Shown in pieces: positions 26,924 to 35,724 of a stretch of 64,000 nucleotides of DNA (positions within the stretch are counted from its first letter, which is position 1; the number at the start of each line of letters is the position of its first letter). The stretch spans positions 82,577 through 146,576 of the forward strand of contig NZ_FNHW01000004.1 of NCBI RefSeq assembly GCF_900103485.1, read 5' to 3'. The translations under genes and the position numbers were made by a program. Below the pieces are notes generated by a model that worked only from the letters and a program-made list of their open reading frames with translations, was not told where the DNA came from and did no database searches. The DNA comes from Fictibacillus solisalsi. GTDB taxonomy: Bacteria > Bacillota > Bacilli > Bacillales > Fictibacillaceae.

Positions 26924-27406
26924 TTAACCGACGGGTACCTGCTGTTCTTCAATCATCTTTTTGCAGGCTTGATAGCATTCCTCCACGTGAGAGTTTCCAA
27001 GGTATTTCATCGCTCCAAAGCTAATACCGGCCGCGACCGCCTGTCCCACCAAAGGTACAAACTTCGATACCTGCTTGACGGCAATCTTCTTCCCTGCCTT
27101 CTTTAACAGGAGGCCGATCATTTTCTTCGTGATCACCTTCCCGGCAAACTCGCTTCCCATAGAGGTAAGGACCACAATAACTTTTCCCTTCAGGGTGGCA
27201 TCCAGTTTTTCAATTTGATTTGGTGCCAGGCCAAATTTTTCATTAATTGTAGGCAGCAGCTCCATCATGATGGTGATATCAGCCCCGACGTCCATACCTG
27301 GAATGGGAACGATTGAAACAGCAGCCGAAGCAGATGCCCGCTTGTTCACCAATGCTTTACACTCTTTGCGAACTTCTTCTAGTTCTTCTATTGTTCTGGG
27401 AATCAT
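26924..27406 (-). CDS. Helical protein resembling DUF697/EcsC-type domains, function unknown
   Basis: A 160-residue protein. The N-terminus is charged and helical; then hydrophobic stretches (SAAVSIVPIPGMDVGADITI, KKAGKKIAVKQVSKFVPLVG, AVAAGISFGAM) suggest membrane association. The PIPGMDVGADI stretch and the later PLVGQAVAAG are reminiscent of DUF697-type domains found at the C-terminus of YcjF-like GTPases, but here no GTPase domain is present. AAAGGAGA lies before the ATG. It stands alone between two convergent or unrelated units. I would not assign a function. Confidence 0.65.
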   Translation of the reverse strand: MIPRTIEELEEVRKECKALVNKRASASAAVSIVPIPGMDVGADITIMMELLPTINEKFGLAPNQIEKLDATLKGKVIVVLTSMGSEFAGKVITKKMIGLLLKKAGKKIAVKQVSKFVPLVGQAVAAGISFGAMKYLGNSHVEECYQACKKMIEEQQVPVG

Positions 27407-27543
27407 ACGATTTCTCCTTTAAACGTATTCAGAGGATAAGTAAATACTTGATGTTATTATACCCTTTCCCCTTAAACCGTTAACCTGTTGTAGATTGTGC
27501 CATGTTCAAAAAAGACTGACACTACGTTCAGCCTTTAAAACCC

Positions 27544-28611
27544 TTATTGTGCTTTTTCCTTCTTGATCTGCTTGCTTCTCAGCTGGCCGCACGCTGCATC
27601 GATATCCGTGCCGTGTTCCTGGCGGATTTTACAGTTGATGCTACGCTTTTTCAGCGTATCGTAAAACGCCAGAACCGAGGCCTGTTCGCTTCGCTGGTAT
27701 TGGCCATGCTCATCTACCGGGTTGTAAGGAATCAAGTTCACATACACCTTCTGTTTCTTATCCTGGAACAGATCGGCAAGTTCTTCTGCTTCTTTCTGGT
27801 GGTCATTCACATCCCGCAGCAGAATGTACTCGATCGTAATCCTCCGATTGGTGGTTGTAATATAATAATCGACAGCTTCCATTAACGGTTCGAGCGGAAT
27901 CGCCTTGTTAATCTTCATGATCCGTGTGCGCAGCTCATTGTTGGGAGCATGCAGCGATAATGCAAGGTTCACATTAAGGCCCGTATCGGCAAACTCGCGG
28001 ATTTTTTCCGCCAATCCGCTGGTAGATACCGTAATGCGGCGTGAACCGATCGCAAGTCCTTTAGGATGGATTACCACGTTTATAAAATCGATCATATTTT
28101 CAAAGTTATCAAAGGGCTCACCAATCCCCATGACCACAATATGGCTTACTCTTTCGTCCTTATTCCGCTCATCAAGGTGCAGCTGGACATTCATAATCTG
28201 CTCCACGATCTCCCCGCTGGAGAGGTCTCTGCTTTTCTTCAGCAATCCGCTTGCGCAGAAGCTGCAGCCAATGTTGCAGCCAACCTGGGTGGTAACGCAA
28301 ACCGACAATCCGTATTTATGCTTCATCAGCACGGTTTCAATCAAATTGCCGTCCTGCAATTTAAACAGGAACTTGACTGTTCCGTCTTCTGATTCCTGTT
28401 TAACGTGCTGCTGCATCGTCTGAAACGAAAAACGTTCGGACAAAAGCTTCACACATTCTTCTTTTACACCCGACATTTCCGTAAATGAAGTCACGCGTTT
28501 TCGATATAACTGATCCCACACCTGAGCCGCATGAAATGGCTTAATCCCGCGCTCAAGCAGCCAGGCAGAAAGCTGTTCGAATGTTAATCCATAAATGGAT
28601 TCCTTCATCAT
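27544..28611 (-). CDS. RlmN-family radical SAM 23S rRNA methyltransferase
   Basis: A 355-residue radical SAM enzyme. The cluster-binding cysteines are C112, C116 and C119 in GCNIGCSFC, and the methyl-carrying cysteine is C341 in DAACGQL, so the methylation machinery is complete. Residues such as [12 protein letters not shown] and [13 protein letters not shown] follow RlmN more than Cfr. RlmN methylates C2 of A2503 in 23S rRNA and some tRNAs. In Bacillus the housekeeping rlmN lies in the stp/prkC region; this isolated gene is probably a second, divergent copy. The ribosome site (AGAGGG, 7 nt) is modest. A 15-bp palindrome lies 33 nt upstream. Confidence 0.88.
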   Translation of the reverse strand: MMKESIYGLTFEQLSAWLLERGIKPFHAAQVWDQLYRKRVTSFTEMSGVKEECVKLLSERFSFQTMQQHVKQESEDGTVKFLFKLQDGNLIETVLMKHKYGLSVCVTTQVGCNIGCSFCASGLLKKSRDLSSGEIVEQIMNVQLHLDERNKDERVSHIVVMGIGEPFDNFENMIDFINVVIHPKGLAIGSRRITVSTSGLAEKIREFADTGLNVNLALSLHAPNNELRTRIMKINKAIPLEPLMEAVDYYITTTNRRITIEYILLRDVNDHQKEAEELADLFQDKKQKVYVNLIPYNPVDEHGQYQRSEQASVLAFYDTLKKRSINCKIRQEHGTDIDAACGQLRSKQIKKEKAQ

Positions 28612-28887
28612 GTTGTTACCCTCTTTTCACATTCTATATTGAACTGTCACCGTGACAGACAAGGTCTTGATTATCACTGTTATCTTAACATACATTAACA
28701 GGCATTGAGGAATTTCGCTACTATCATTATAAGCCAACTTTACCCCGTCTATATCTTCCTCCATTCCTCAAAAAATGGAAACCTGATCAGCGTTTTGGTG
28801 TATCGCCCCCCGATATGCCCGATATTTTAACGGAATATCTTTATCCGCGGACTTCATGTTTAATATAATTTAAACAGGACCCATCCA
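28612..28887. other. Divergent intergenic region upstream of RlmN-like gene
   Basis: Holds the palindrome CTGTCAC-C-GTGACAG (28644-28658) and, for the rightward small gene, an AT-rich TTTAATATAATTT -10 region near 28860. No gene is seen. Confidence 0.4.
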
Positions 28888-28899
28888 TTGGAGAAATGT

Positions 28900-29103
28900 A
28901 TGCTGAATTACACTTTGAATGCAAAAAGCAACCAGTTTTACTATGAAGGAAAAGGGCAGTTATCCATTAAAACCTTTCGAAACGGCGCATTAATCGACTA
29001 TTTCCGGGGAAATATGACATTCCAATGTGCCCATTGGCAGGAAGAGCAGTTTCATACCATTATGGAGCGAGCATCTCATTTCCGAGCAGTGCCATATCAA
29101 TAA
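28900..29103 (+). CDS. Small conserved-looking protein of unknown function
   Basis: A 67-residue ORF with ATG at 28900 and GGAGA (28890-28894) upstream. The protein (with FYYEGKGQLSIKTFRNGALIDY) is neither membrane nor secreted and has a mixed beta-strand pattern. A likely -10 (TATAAT within TTTAATATAATTTAAACAG) lies about 30 nt upstream and a strong terminator 17 nt downstream, so it seems a real monocistronic gene. I do not recognise the family. Confidence 0.6.
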   Translation: MLNYTLNAKSNQFYYEGKGQLSIKTFRNGALIDYFRGNMTFQCAHWQEEQFHTIMERASHFRAVPYQ

Positions 29104-29120
29104 CGAAATCGTTGTACTGA

Positions 29121-29152
29121 AAAAAGATACCCCAGGGGTAGGTATCTTTTTT
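29121..29152. terminator. Bidirectional terminator between small gene and GH4 gene
   Basis: AAAAAGATACC (29121-29131) and GGTATCTTTTT (29141-29151) with a 9-nt loop; the right arm touches the GH4 stop codon. Confidence 0.85.
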
Positions 29153-30527
29153 ATTTCCACTCTAATTCTGGCAACATCTCTTTCTGCAATCCGCACATTT
29201 CATCGATCATGGCACATGCCTGATAATAAGAAGGCGCCTGAGGATCCAGCAAAATGGCCTGCAGCAGTTTGGTTTTCGATTGTTCCACATAAGCTTCCAG
29301 CAACAGTTTATGAATGCATCCCTGAATATTGATGGTTCCGAGTATGGCCGTCGGCAGTTCAATCTCCATCGGCTTGAGCGAGATCCCATTTCCATTCACG
29401 ATGGCCTGAGTCTCAACCACCATGTCTTCCGGAAGTCCTTTAATGGCTCCTTTATTGGGCATGTTCGCCGCATTGATTTGGATTTTTTCATCAAAAAAGA
29501 TGGCTTCAATAATTGGAATGGCATATTCATTACTCTTACTAACCTTATTTTTATCAAACGTGTAAGCCTGTTCTGCCCAATCTTCCTGCGTGGTCGTGTC
29601 GTCAAACAACCCTTTATCCAGGGAGTTCCCACTGGCACAATACACAAATTCCGGTACTTCAGAACCGTACTGCCATGGCTTTTCCCGAATCGGATCATAG
29701 CGGAATTGAAGAGGCAAACCTGCGTAAAAGTCTTCAGCATACGAAACATATTCGCCGCAATGGTTCGTTCCCGGATAAGGATAATATCCATACGTACGGT
29801 ACATCGTTCTTGATAACGCATAATGATCAAAATGAGCCATACGATTCGCCCTCTTTTCTTTTTCATGGAATAAAGGATAAAGGTCTTCCCCTGTTTCCTT
29901 GTCCCATATTTTTGTAAAAAAGCCGAAGTGGTTCAGCCCTCCGCCCTCCACACCGATAGAGCTTGCCGGGATGTCCAGGAAGCTTGCCAGCTGATCAATT
30001 CCCATATCAAGTCCATGACAAAGCCCGACAACTTTAATGGACGTTAATTTGGAGATGGCCTCCACCAATTTCGCTTCCGGGTTCGTGTAATTGATAAACC
30101 AAGCTTCCGGGCATATTTTTTCCATCGTTTTGGCAATATGCAGCATCGGTCCCAGGTTTCTTAAGGTATGGAACATGGAGCCGGGACCGCCATTTTCCCC
30201 ATAGATCTGCTTGCTTCCATAACGGCGCGGGATGTGAAAATCCTGAGACCAATAAAAGTATCGGTTCACTTCTATGGCAACGATAACAAAATCAGCATGA
30301 ATTAATGCCTCTTCAAGATCGGTGGTTCTGGACAACTCACCCGGATGGGAGAACGATGAAAACATCTCTGACGCATAGTGATAGGTTCGGTTTACATTCT
30401 CTTGCTCAATATCCATTAAAGCGACTTCCAGGTGGTCCATCTTTTTCAGCTTTTCGGATAAAACAATATCGTTTAGCGCGCCAAGTGCGAACGACACACT
30501 TCCCGCTCCAATTAAAGCGATTTTCAT
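29151..30527 (-). CDS. NAD-dependent GH4-family glycosidase
   Basis: A 458-residue family 4 glycoside hydrolase, which cleaves by NAD-linked oxidation at C3 and needs a divalent metal. The NAD fold is IALIGAGSVSF at the N-terminus; NYTNP is at residues 146-150, the metal Cys-His at C170-H171 in CHGLDM, and GLNHFG at 197-202. The residues after Cys mark the subgroup: CHGx has been linked to alpha-glucuronidase/galacturonidase types, whereas CHSV marks alpha-galactosidase and CDMP or CNVP the 6-phospho enzymes. The start at 30527 has GAAGGAGAG. One nt separates it from the ROK kinase stop. It ends a four-gene operon. Confidence 0.88.
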   Translation of the reverse strand: MKIALIGAGSVSFALGALNDIVLSEKLKKMDHLEVALMDIEQENVNRTYHYASEMFSSFSHPGELSRTTDLEEALIHADFVIVAIEVNRYFYWSQDFHIPRRYGSKQIYGENGGPGSMFHTLRNLGPMLHIAKTMEKICPEAWFINYTNPEAKLVEAISKLTSIKVVGLCHGLDMGIDQLASFLDIPASSIGVEGGGLNHFGFFTKIWDKETGEDLYPLFHEKEKRANRMAHFDHYALSRTMYRTYGYYPYPGTNHCGEYVSYAEDFYAGLPLQFRYDPIREKPWQYGSEVPEFVYCASGNSLDKGLFDDTTTQEDWAEQAYTFDKNKVSKSNEYAIPIIEAIFFDEKIQINAANMPNKGAIKGLPEDMVVETQAIVNGNGISLKPMEIELPTAILGTINIQGCIHKLLLEAYVEQSKTKLLQAILLDPQAPSYYQACAMIDEMCGLQKEMLPELEWK

Positions 30528-30528
30528 T

Positions 30529-31443
30529 TTATATCTCTCCTTCTGATTGATGGATGGCCAGATAGCCGGCCCCAATGACTCCTGCGTCAGTGCTGAATTG
30601 GTTGATGACGATGTTAATCTTTTCTCTCAGGTTTTTGAAAACCTTTTTCCGGGTGCATTCCGCGACCTTTTCGACCAGCCACGGATTATGATGGATCACT
30701 GCTCCTCCTAAAACAAAGATGTCCGGATCGATCGTTTGCATAAGGGAAGCAATAGCATTTGAAAAGTGCTCAACCCATAAATCGATAACCTTTTTCGCTT
30801 CTTCATCATTCGTTTGATAGTGCTCAAAAAGCAGGGCAGAAGTGGCACCTTCACCATATAGGACTTTGCTTTCTTCTTCGAGAGCCAGACCGCTGCATAA
30901 TGACTCCAGTGAGCCGTCGTACAGGCTCGGATGGTTTTTTTTATGTCCGGAAACAATCATACTGCCAATTTCACCGGCATATCCGTGAGAGCCCCTGAGA
31001 ACTTTGTTATCAATGATGATTCCACTGCCCACACCGGTACTGACCGTGATATAAATCGCATTTTTGCGCCCTTTTGCCGCGCCGTAATGAGCCTCTAGCA
31101 GCGCAACCACATTCACATCGTTATCAATGAAAACCTGATAACCCGGAAAATAAGAACGAAGGGTATCCACACTCACTTCTTCCAGCCCAGGAATATTGGT
31201 CGCATCCACAATCTTTTCTGCCTCATCCGGCCAGGGGACCGGAAGGCCGATGCCGATCTTTTTGGCTGTATGATCCGGATCTATTTTTTTGATCATGTCT
31301 AAAATCGATTTGAAGATTTTATCAGGTTCTTTATATTCAGTTGTCAGAGCGGTTTCTTTCCTGGTTAGAGACAGACCGTTTTCGACCAGACCTACACGTA
31401 TATTCGTACCGCCGACATCAACGCCGATCACACTCTCATTCAT
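30529..31443 (-). CDS. ROK-family sugar kinase
   Basis: A 304-residue ROK-family protein without a DNA-binding domain. The ATP phosphate-binding motif is GVDVGGTNIRVGLVE, the sugar-binding catalytic Asp lies in FIDNDVNVVALLEAHYG, and TVSTGVGSGIIID follows. The zinc motif CxCGxxGCxE of most ROK kinases is absent. It is likely to phosphorylate a hexose or hexosamine released by the neighbouring GH4 enzyme. GAGGG lies before the ATG at 31443; the frame is open further to 31515 without a ribosome site. Only 4 nt separate it from the NagB-like gene. Confidence 0.87.
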   Translation of the reverse strand: MNESVIGVDVGGTNIRVGLVENGLSLTRKETALTTEYKEPDKIFKSILDMIKKIDPDHTAKKIGIGLPVPWPDEAEKIVDATNIPGLEEVSVDTLRSYFPGYQVFIDNDVNVVALLEAHYGAAKGRKNAIYITVSTGVGSGIIIDNKVLRGSHGYAGEIGSMIVSGHKKNHPSLYDGSLESLCSGLALEEESKVLYGEGATSALLFEHYQTNDEEAKKVIDLWVEHFSNAIASLMQTIDPDIFVLGGAVIHHNPWLVEKVAECTRKKVFKNLREKINIVINQFSTDAGVIGAGYLAIHQSEGEI

Positions 31444-31447
31444 GTTT

Positions 31448-32176
31448 TTATCCCTCAACTTTTTGCATAATGTGCTTTGCCGCCTTCGTATCCAGGTAAA
31501 AATCAATATGATCATGGTGAAGCAATTCCTGGGCCGGCAGCCTGGCTTCTGAATGATTAAAGATCTCTTTCACAATATCAGCCTTGTGCTCGCCGGTAAT
31601 GGCTACGATGACTTTTTTGCTATGGATGATCTGCTTTAATCCCAGAGTGATTCCCTTTGACAAGGCTTGCGGCTTGTCAAAATACTTCTGTGCGGTTGCT
31701 TTTGTTTCACTCGAAAGGTCGACGACACTGCTATGGTCTAGAACTGGTGTTCCTGGTTCGTTTAGACCGATATGTCCGTTCATTCCTACCCCCATTAAGC
31801 TGAATGTTATGAGATGCTGCTCAATATACGCATCGATTTTTTCACATTCCTGCTGCAATGCAGAACTCTTCCCATCATAAAAAAGGATTTGGGAAGGCTT
31901 AATGCCGGCCGGAGAAAATAGATCCCTTTGCAGCATTTGGTAACAGCTTCCCGTCGAGTGTTTTTCAATGCCCACCCATTCATCAAGACTCACGATCCGG
32001 AGTTTCTTGATATCGTCCGTGTCTTTTGCCTGTACCGCAAACCTTTGGTAGCTTTTCTGTGGTGTGCTTCCAGAAGCCAAACAAAATAATGGAAGAGCCT
32101 CTTCTTTCAGACCTGCTGCCATTGCATCGGCGATAGCCTCTGCAACCTGTTCTTCTTTTTCAAAAATTTTAAGCAT
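31448..32176 (-). CDS. NagB-like glucosamine-6-phosphate deaminase/isomerase family protein
   Basis: A 242-residue NagB/6-phosphogluconolactonase-fold protein. LFCLASGSTPQKSYQRF binds phosphate, VSLDEWVGI carries the catalytic Asp-Glu and GVGMNGHIGLNEPGTP the His-Glu pair. It has the normal NagB length. Canonically it converts glucosamine-6-phosphate to fructose-6-phosphate and ammonia; linked to a ROK kinase and a GH4 enzyme, it may handle a related amino- or keto-sugar phosphate. GGAGGTG is 8 nt upstream of the ATG at 32176. The start overlaps the ROK regulator gene by 8 nt. Confidence 0.85.
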   Translation of the reverse strand: MLKIFEKEEQVAEAIADAMAAGLKEEALPLFCLASGSTPQKSYQRFAVQAKDTDDIKKLRIVSLDEWVGIEKHSTGSCYQMLQRDLFSPAGIKPSQILFYDGKSSALQQECEKIDAYIEQHLITFSLMGVGMNGHIGLNEPGTPVLDHSSVVDLSSETKATAQKYFDKPQALSKGITLGLKQIIHSKKVIVAITGEHKADIVKEIFNHSEARLPAQELLHHDHIDFYLDTKAAKHIMQKVEG

Positions 32177-33329
32177 GTTTTTCACCTCCGACCGCTTTTT
32201 CCGCAGAAATAACCTTTCCCATTTCACGCTGCAGCAATAAAATTCCCGCTCCCAGAGCGGACATGTGCTCGGCAGCGCTGAACGAAATCGTCGGATCCCA
32301 ATCCATATAATGGCCGACATACTCTCTGATCCTTGGCAGGAGACCCTCCGAAAACAAAGCCATCGTTTTGCCGCTGATAATAATGCGGTCCACATCCAGA
32401 ACACTGATAATATTGGTAACCACCAGTGCGATCTTTTTGGCCAGATATTCCTGGCATGCTTTACTTTCTTGCGGATTGCTCAGATCAAACTTTTTTACAA
32501 TCGCACTAAGACCAAGCTTGCCCTCGAGCCAGCCCACTGAGGCAGGCGTCTTTTTAAAATCCTCATCAAAGCATAGATACTCAAGCTCACCCGCTCTTGA
32601 ATTAAACCCTCTATGAAGTTTCTTATTCAGAATCAGCCCGGCACCAATCCCTTCTCCAAAAGAGATATGTATCAAATCATCCGGCATTTCATCAGACGCC
32701 TCCAGGCTGCGGAACTCTGCCACTGTTGATGCATTCACATCATTTTCAAGCAGGATGGGATAGGAGACATTGTCTTTCAGCCTTTCAACAATCTCCCCAA
32801 AATGAAAATCCTCTTCCTGATCTTCCGCTGTTTTCATCCTGATGGTTTTGCTCCTTGTATTAATGGCACCTGCCACACCTATTCCAATTCCCAGCACCAC
32901 ACTGCTGGTTTTCTTGGCTTCCTCCTCCATGACCTCAACGATTTCATTAAAAATCCGATCAAAAGCCTCATGGTAGAAAGGAAGGTCGGTATGAAAAGCT
33001 CGGGAAGCGATCACCTGGTTCTTTAAATTCACAAGGAGGGCCGTCACAGCCTGGCCCATAATCTCCAGCCCAATGGTGACATAGCTGTTTTCATTGAACT
33101 TATAGACCGTTCGTTTCCGGCCAAGCCCGCCCATTCCATCGCGGCTTTCCCCCGTTTCTTTTAAAATTCCGATTTCGGTAAAATAATTCACGATTTTACT
33201 GACTGTAACAAAACTCATCGCTGTTTTTTCTGTGATTTCCACCTTAGCCAGTTCCGGATGGTGAAGAAGGATATCGAATATAATTTTTCTGTTTTCATCT
33301 TTTATGTCGTTAGGTAAATACGATTTCAT
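32169..33329 (-). CDS. ROK-family transcriptional repressor (NagC/XylR type)
   Basis: A 386-residue regulator. Residues about 10-70 form a winged helix-turn-helix (ELAKVEITEKTAMSFVTVSK); the rest is a ROK domain with IGIGVAGAINTRSKTI, LLENDVNASTVAEFRSLE and ISFGEGIGAGLILN. The CxCGxxGCxE zinc motif is missing (LEYLCFDEDFKKTPASVG in its place). It is first in the operon and should repress it until a sugar or sugar phosphate binds. A palindrome at 33360-33384, 31 nt before its start, is the probable operator. It faces the divergent oxidoreductase gene. Confidence 0.9.
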   Translation of the reverse strand: MKSYLPNDIKDENRKIIFDILLHHPELAKVEITEKTAMSFVTVSKIVNYFTEIGILKETGESRDGMGGLGRKRTVYKFNENSYVTIGLEIMGQAVTALLVNLKNQVIASRAFHTDLPFYHEAFDRIFNEIVEVMEEEAKKTSSVVLGIGIGVAGAINTRSKTIRMKTAEDQEEDFHFGEIVERLKDNVSYPILLENDVNASTVAEFRSLEASDEMPDDLIHISFGEGIGAGLILNKKLHRGFNSRAGELEYLCFDEDFKKTPASVGWLEGKLGLSAIVKKFDLSNPQESKACQEYLAKKIALVVTNIISVLDVDRIIISGKTMALFSEGLLPRIREYVGHYMDWDPTISFSAAEHMSALGAGILLLQREMGKVISAEKAVGGEKHA

Positions 33330-33359
33330 TCATGACCTCTCATTTCTGATTTAAGAACA

Positions 33360-33384
33360 TTAATTAATAACCTTTAATAATTAA
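33360..33384. promoter_or_regulatory. AT-rich palindrome, probable ROK operator
   Basis: TTAATTA (33360-33366) and TAATTAA (33378-33384) are perfect arms of an imperfect 25-bp palindrome, between the ROK repressor and the divergent oxidoreductase. Operators of XylR/NagC-type ROK proteins are similarly AT-rich. Confidence 0.5.
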
Positions 33385-33569
33385 ATAAAAAGAAAAGACC
33401 TAATTTTCAGATCATTTGATTGAATCATAAGGGACGCCTGTTCATACTGTCAATACATATTTTGGACCGCACCGATACATGAAGGAAGAGATTTGCCTGC
33501 AAACGTGTTACCTTTAAATGAAACGGTGGCTAAAAAAGCGCTTTGCATAACGAAAATGAGGTGAGGAAG

Positions 33570-34478
33570 ATGAAAGTAGGAATGATTGGACTTGCAGATA
33601 TTGCCCGTAAAGCATATATACCTGTGCTTTCCCAAAAGGAAGGCATCGAACTTGTTTTATGTACAAGAAATGAAGAAACCCTTCATCAACTGGCGAGGCA
33701 GTATAGGATCCGGGAAACAGCACGAACCGTGGATGAGCTGCTTGCAAAAGGGATTACTGCCGCGTTTGTCAGTGCCGCAACCGATGCTCATCTCGAGATT
33801 GCCGAACAGCTGCTGCAAAACGGAATTCATACCTATATCGATAAACCGGTATCCCTTCATTTGCAGGAGACAAAACAGGTGGTTCAGCTTGCCAAAGAAA
33901 ATAATGTGATTGCCATGATCGGATTCAACCGCCGGTTTGTTCCATTAGTCAGCGAGCTGAAAGAGCACGGAAAAGCCAACCTGATTTTGATGCAAAAGAA
34001 CCGGTTCTCATCCCCTGACTACCCCCGCCGTTTTATCATTGATGATTTTATCCATGTGGTCGACACGCTTCGCTTCTTAATGGGAACTGAGGTGCTTGAT
34101 GTGAAAGTGGAGCATCAAAAAAGGGATGACCAACTCCAGTTCGTAATCATCCAGCTGATTGGTGATGGCTGTACGGCAATGGGAATCATGAACCGAAACG
34201 GCGGTGTAACCGAGGAGATCATTGAATATCATACCGGCCATCATAAATATGTCGTAAACAGTCTGGTGGAAACTACTCATTATCACAATAAAGACATTCA
34301 AACGACTAAATTTGGCGATTGGGAGCCTACTCTCTACAAGCGCGGCTTCTATCAAATGACCGATCATTTTCTGGACTGCGTCCGCCATAACCGGCAGCCC
34401 GATCCGTCACTGGAGGACTCGCTCCTTACGCATGAAATTTGCGAACGCATTGTTAACATGGTAGAAGAAGAACGGTAA
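33570..34478 (+). CDS. Gfo/Idh/MocA-family oxidoreductase
   Basis: A 302-residue NAD(P)-dependent dehydrogenase. The N-terminal Rossmann fold shows VGMIGLADIARKAYIPVL, then HTYIDKPVSLHLQET, the EKP-like cofactor motif with Asp replacing Glu, and MIGFNRRFVP. Such enzymes oxidise sugars or inositols, or remodel nucleotide sugars. It is divergent from the ROK/NagB/GH4 operon and shares its control region, so a role in the same sugar pathway is plausible. AGGTGAGGAAG lies just before the ATG at 33570. The frame is open upstream to 33543 but without a ribosome site. Confidence 0.87.
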   Translation: MKVGMIGLADIARKAYIPVLSQKEGIELVLCTRNEETLHQLARQYRIRETARTVDELLAKGITAAFVSAATDAHLEIAEQLLQNGIHTYIDKPVSLHLQETKQVVQLAKENNVIAMIGFNRRFVPLVSELKEHGKANLILMQKNRFSSPDYPRRFIIDDFIHVVDTLRFLMGTEVLDVKVEHQKRDDQLQFVIIQLIGDGCTAMGIMNRNGGVTEEIIEYHTGHHKYVVNSLVETTHYHNKDIQTTKFGDWEPTLYKRGFYQMTDHFLDCVRHNRQPDPSLEDSLLTHEICERIVNMVEEER

Positions 34479-34484
34479 AAAAAG

Positions 34485-34513
34485 AACCGGAGACGTGAGT
34501 GCTCCGGTTTTCG
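34485..34513 (+). terminator. Terminator of the oxidoreductase gene
   Basis: AACCGGAG (34485-34492) and CTCCGGTT (34502-34509) with a 9-nt loop, followed by TTTCG. Confidence 0.75.
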
Positions 34514-34724
34514 TAAAGCTTAAACGGAGTATCATACCGCGCAGCAGGAATTTCATCATATGTTTTGTAAGCGGGCTTTGGAGGCCATCTATAACCATAG
34601 AACAAAAAGGAAAATAAGAAATCCCTCTAGAAAATAGAGTAGGGGAAAAATGGTTCTTAATCCACAAAACGGAGGGTAAGTTGAAGAGGGAGCATTTTAA
34701 ATTAACATATTGGGGGGACCGAAC

Positions 34725-35051
34725 ATGGTTGGATTGGCTAAAACCCATCAACCACCTTACTATGCGGTTATATTTACATCACAACGAACTGAAATTGACA
34801 GAGGTTATGAGAAAATGGCCGAAAAAATGGTTGAGCTAGCGTCCCAGCAGAAGGGTTTCTTAGGTGTAGAAAGTGCGCACGATGAGGACCTGGGAATTAC
34901 TGTTTCCTACTGGGAATCCTTAGAAGCTATAAAGCAGTGGAAGGAACATTCAGCACATCAAGTTGCACAGAATAGAGGTAAAAAAGAATGGTACAAAAAC
35001 TTTGCACTACGAGTATGCAAAGTAGAAAGAGATAACTTTTTCGAGATGTAA
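34725..35051 (+). CDS. Antibiotic biosynthesis monooxygenase (ABM)-domain protein
   Basis: A 108-residue protein of the dimeric alpha/beta-barrel (ferredoxin-like) fold. YYAVIFTSQR starts the first strand; FLGVESAHDED and YWESLEAIKQWKEHSAHQ are the ABM signatures, the latter including the His often found at the active site. Members are small cofactor-free monooxygenases or haem-degrading proteins; related Bacillus proteins are mostly uncharacterised. GGGGGG lies 9 nt before the ATG at 34725. It has no operon partners. Confidence 0.82.
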   Translation: MVGLAKTHQPPYYAVIFTSQRTEIDRGYEKMAEKMVELASQQKGFLGVESAHDEDLGITVSYWESLEAIKQWKEHSAHQVAQNRGKKEWYKNFALRVCKVERDNFFEM

Positions 35052-35226
35052 ACCATTGGCTTTCAACTATCGCGCAATTGTTGAAGAAGACCCATTACTA
35101 TACTCAAATTTTTGCACCCATAAAGTGAATCGGTTTATTCATCCTTTGCAACCCAATTATCTTACATAAAATTAGACATCTCGAGTCATTTTAGTATCCC
35201 TTTGCCTCTATATTTACCTGTTTTCA

Positions 35227-35658
35227 TCAGTCAAAGAACGCTTTATTCATCCGTTCGAGGAGTTCCCCAAACAACTCCTTTTCATCACTCGTCCAGGTTT
35301 CAAGCATGTTTTGATACCGGGCGAGCCTCATTTTTTTATCCGCTTTCAATTTCTCGCGGCCCAATTCGGTTATGGTAAGAAGACTCACTCTTCCGTCCGA
35401 TGGATCGGAGGAACGCTCAATCAAACCTTTACCTCCCAATGCTCCTGCCTGGCGTGAGAGGGTGGAAATATCCAGTTTAAAGGACTCTGCCAGCTCTTTC
35501 ACCCGCGCAGGTCCGAACTCGTCCAGCTGCCTCAGAATCAAATACGAAGCTCTTTCCAAATTTCCTATTTTATTTTCTGAGTTATCAATGTATACCGCTC
35601 GTCTGATGAAGGTGGTCAGTTCATATTCAATCCGTTCAACTGCATTCTTGTTGTTCAA
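35227..35658 (-). CDS. MarR-family repressor next to lrgAB
   Basis: A 143-residue MarR protein with the winged helix-turn-helix at about residues 50-100 (ARVKELAESFKLDISTLSRQ) and the wing DPSDGRVSLLTITELG. The start is a TTG: 35658 has GGAG with 9 nt spacing, while the TTG at 35664 is too close. It is transcribed away from lrgAB, and the two share a control region with a tandem palindrome that covers the lrgAB promoter. It therefore probably represses lrgAB and itself. The ligand is unknown. Confidence 0.9.
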   Translation of the reverse strand: MNNKNAVERIEYELTTFIRRAVYIDNSENKIGNLERASYLILRQLDEFGPARVKELAESFKLDISTLSRQAGALGGKGLIERSSDPSDGRVSLLTITELGREKLKADKKMRLARYQNMLETWTSDEKELFGELLERMNKAFFD

Positions 35659-35696
35659 AGCCAATCACTCCTGCACAAGCTTATAGCCCGATTTCA

Positions 35697-35724
35697 TTGA
35701 CATTTACATATATGCTTGTATAAT
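35697..35724 (+). promoter_or_regulatory. Consensus sigma-A promoter of lrgAB
   Basis: TTGACA (35697-35702), a 16-bp spacer and TATAAT (35719-35724) match the consensus fully. The -10 lies inside the first palindrome of the MarR operator. Confidence 0.75.
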
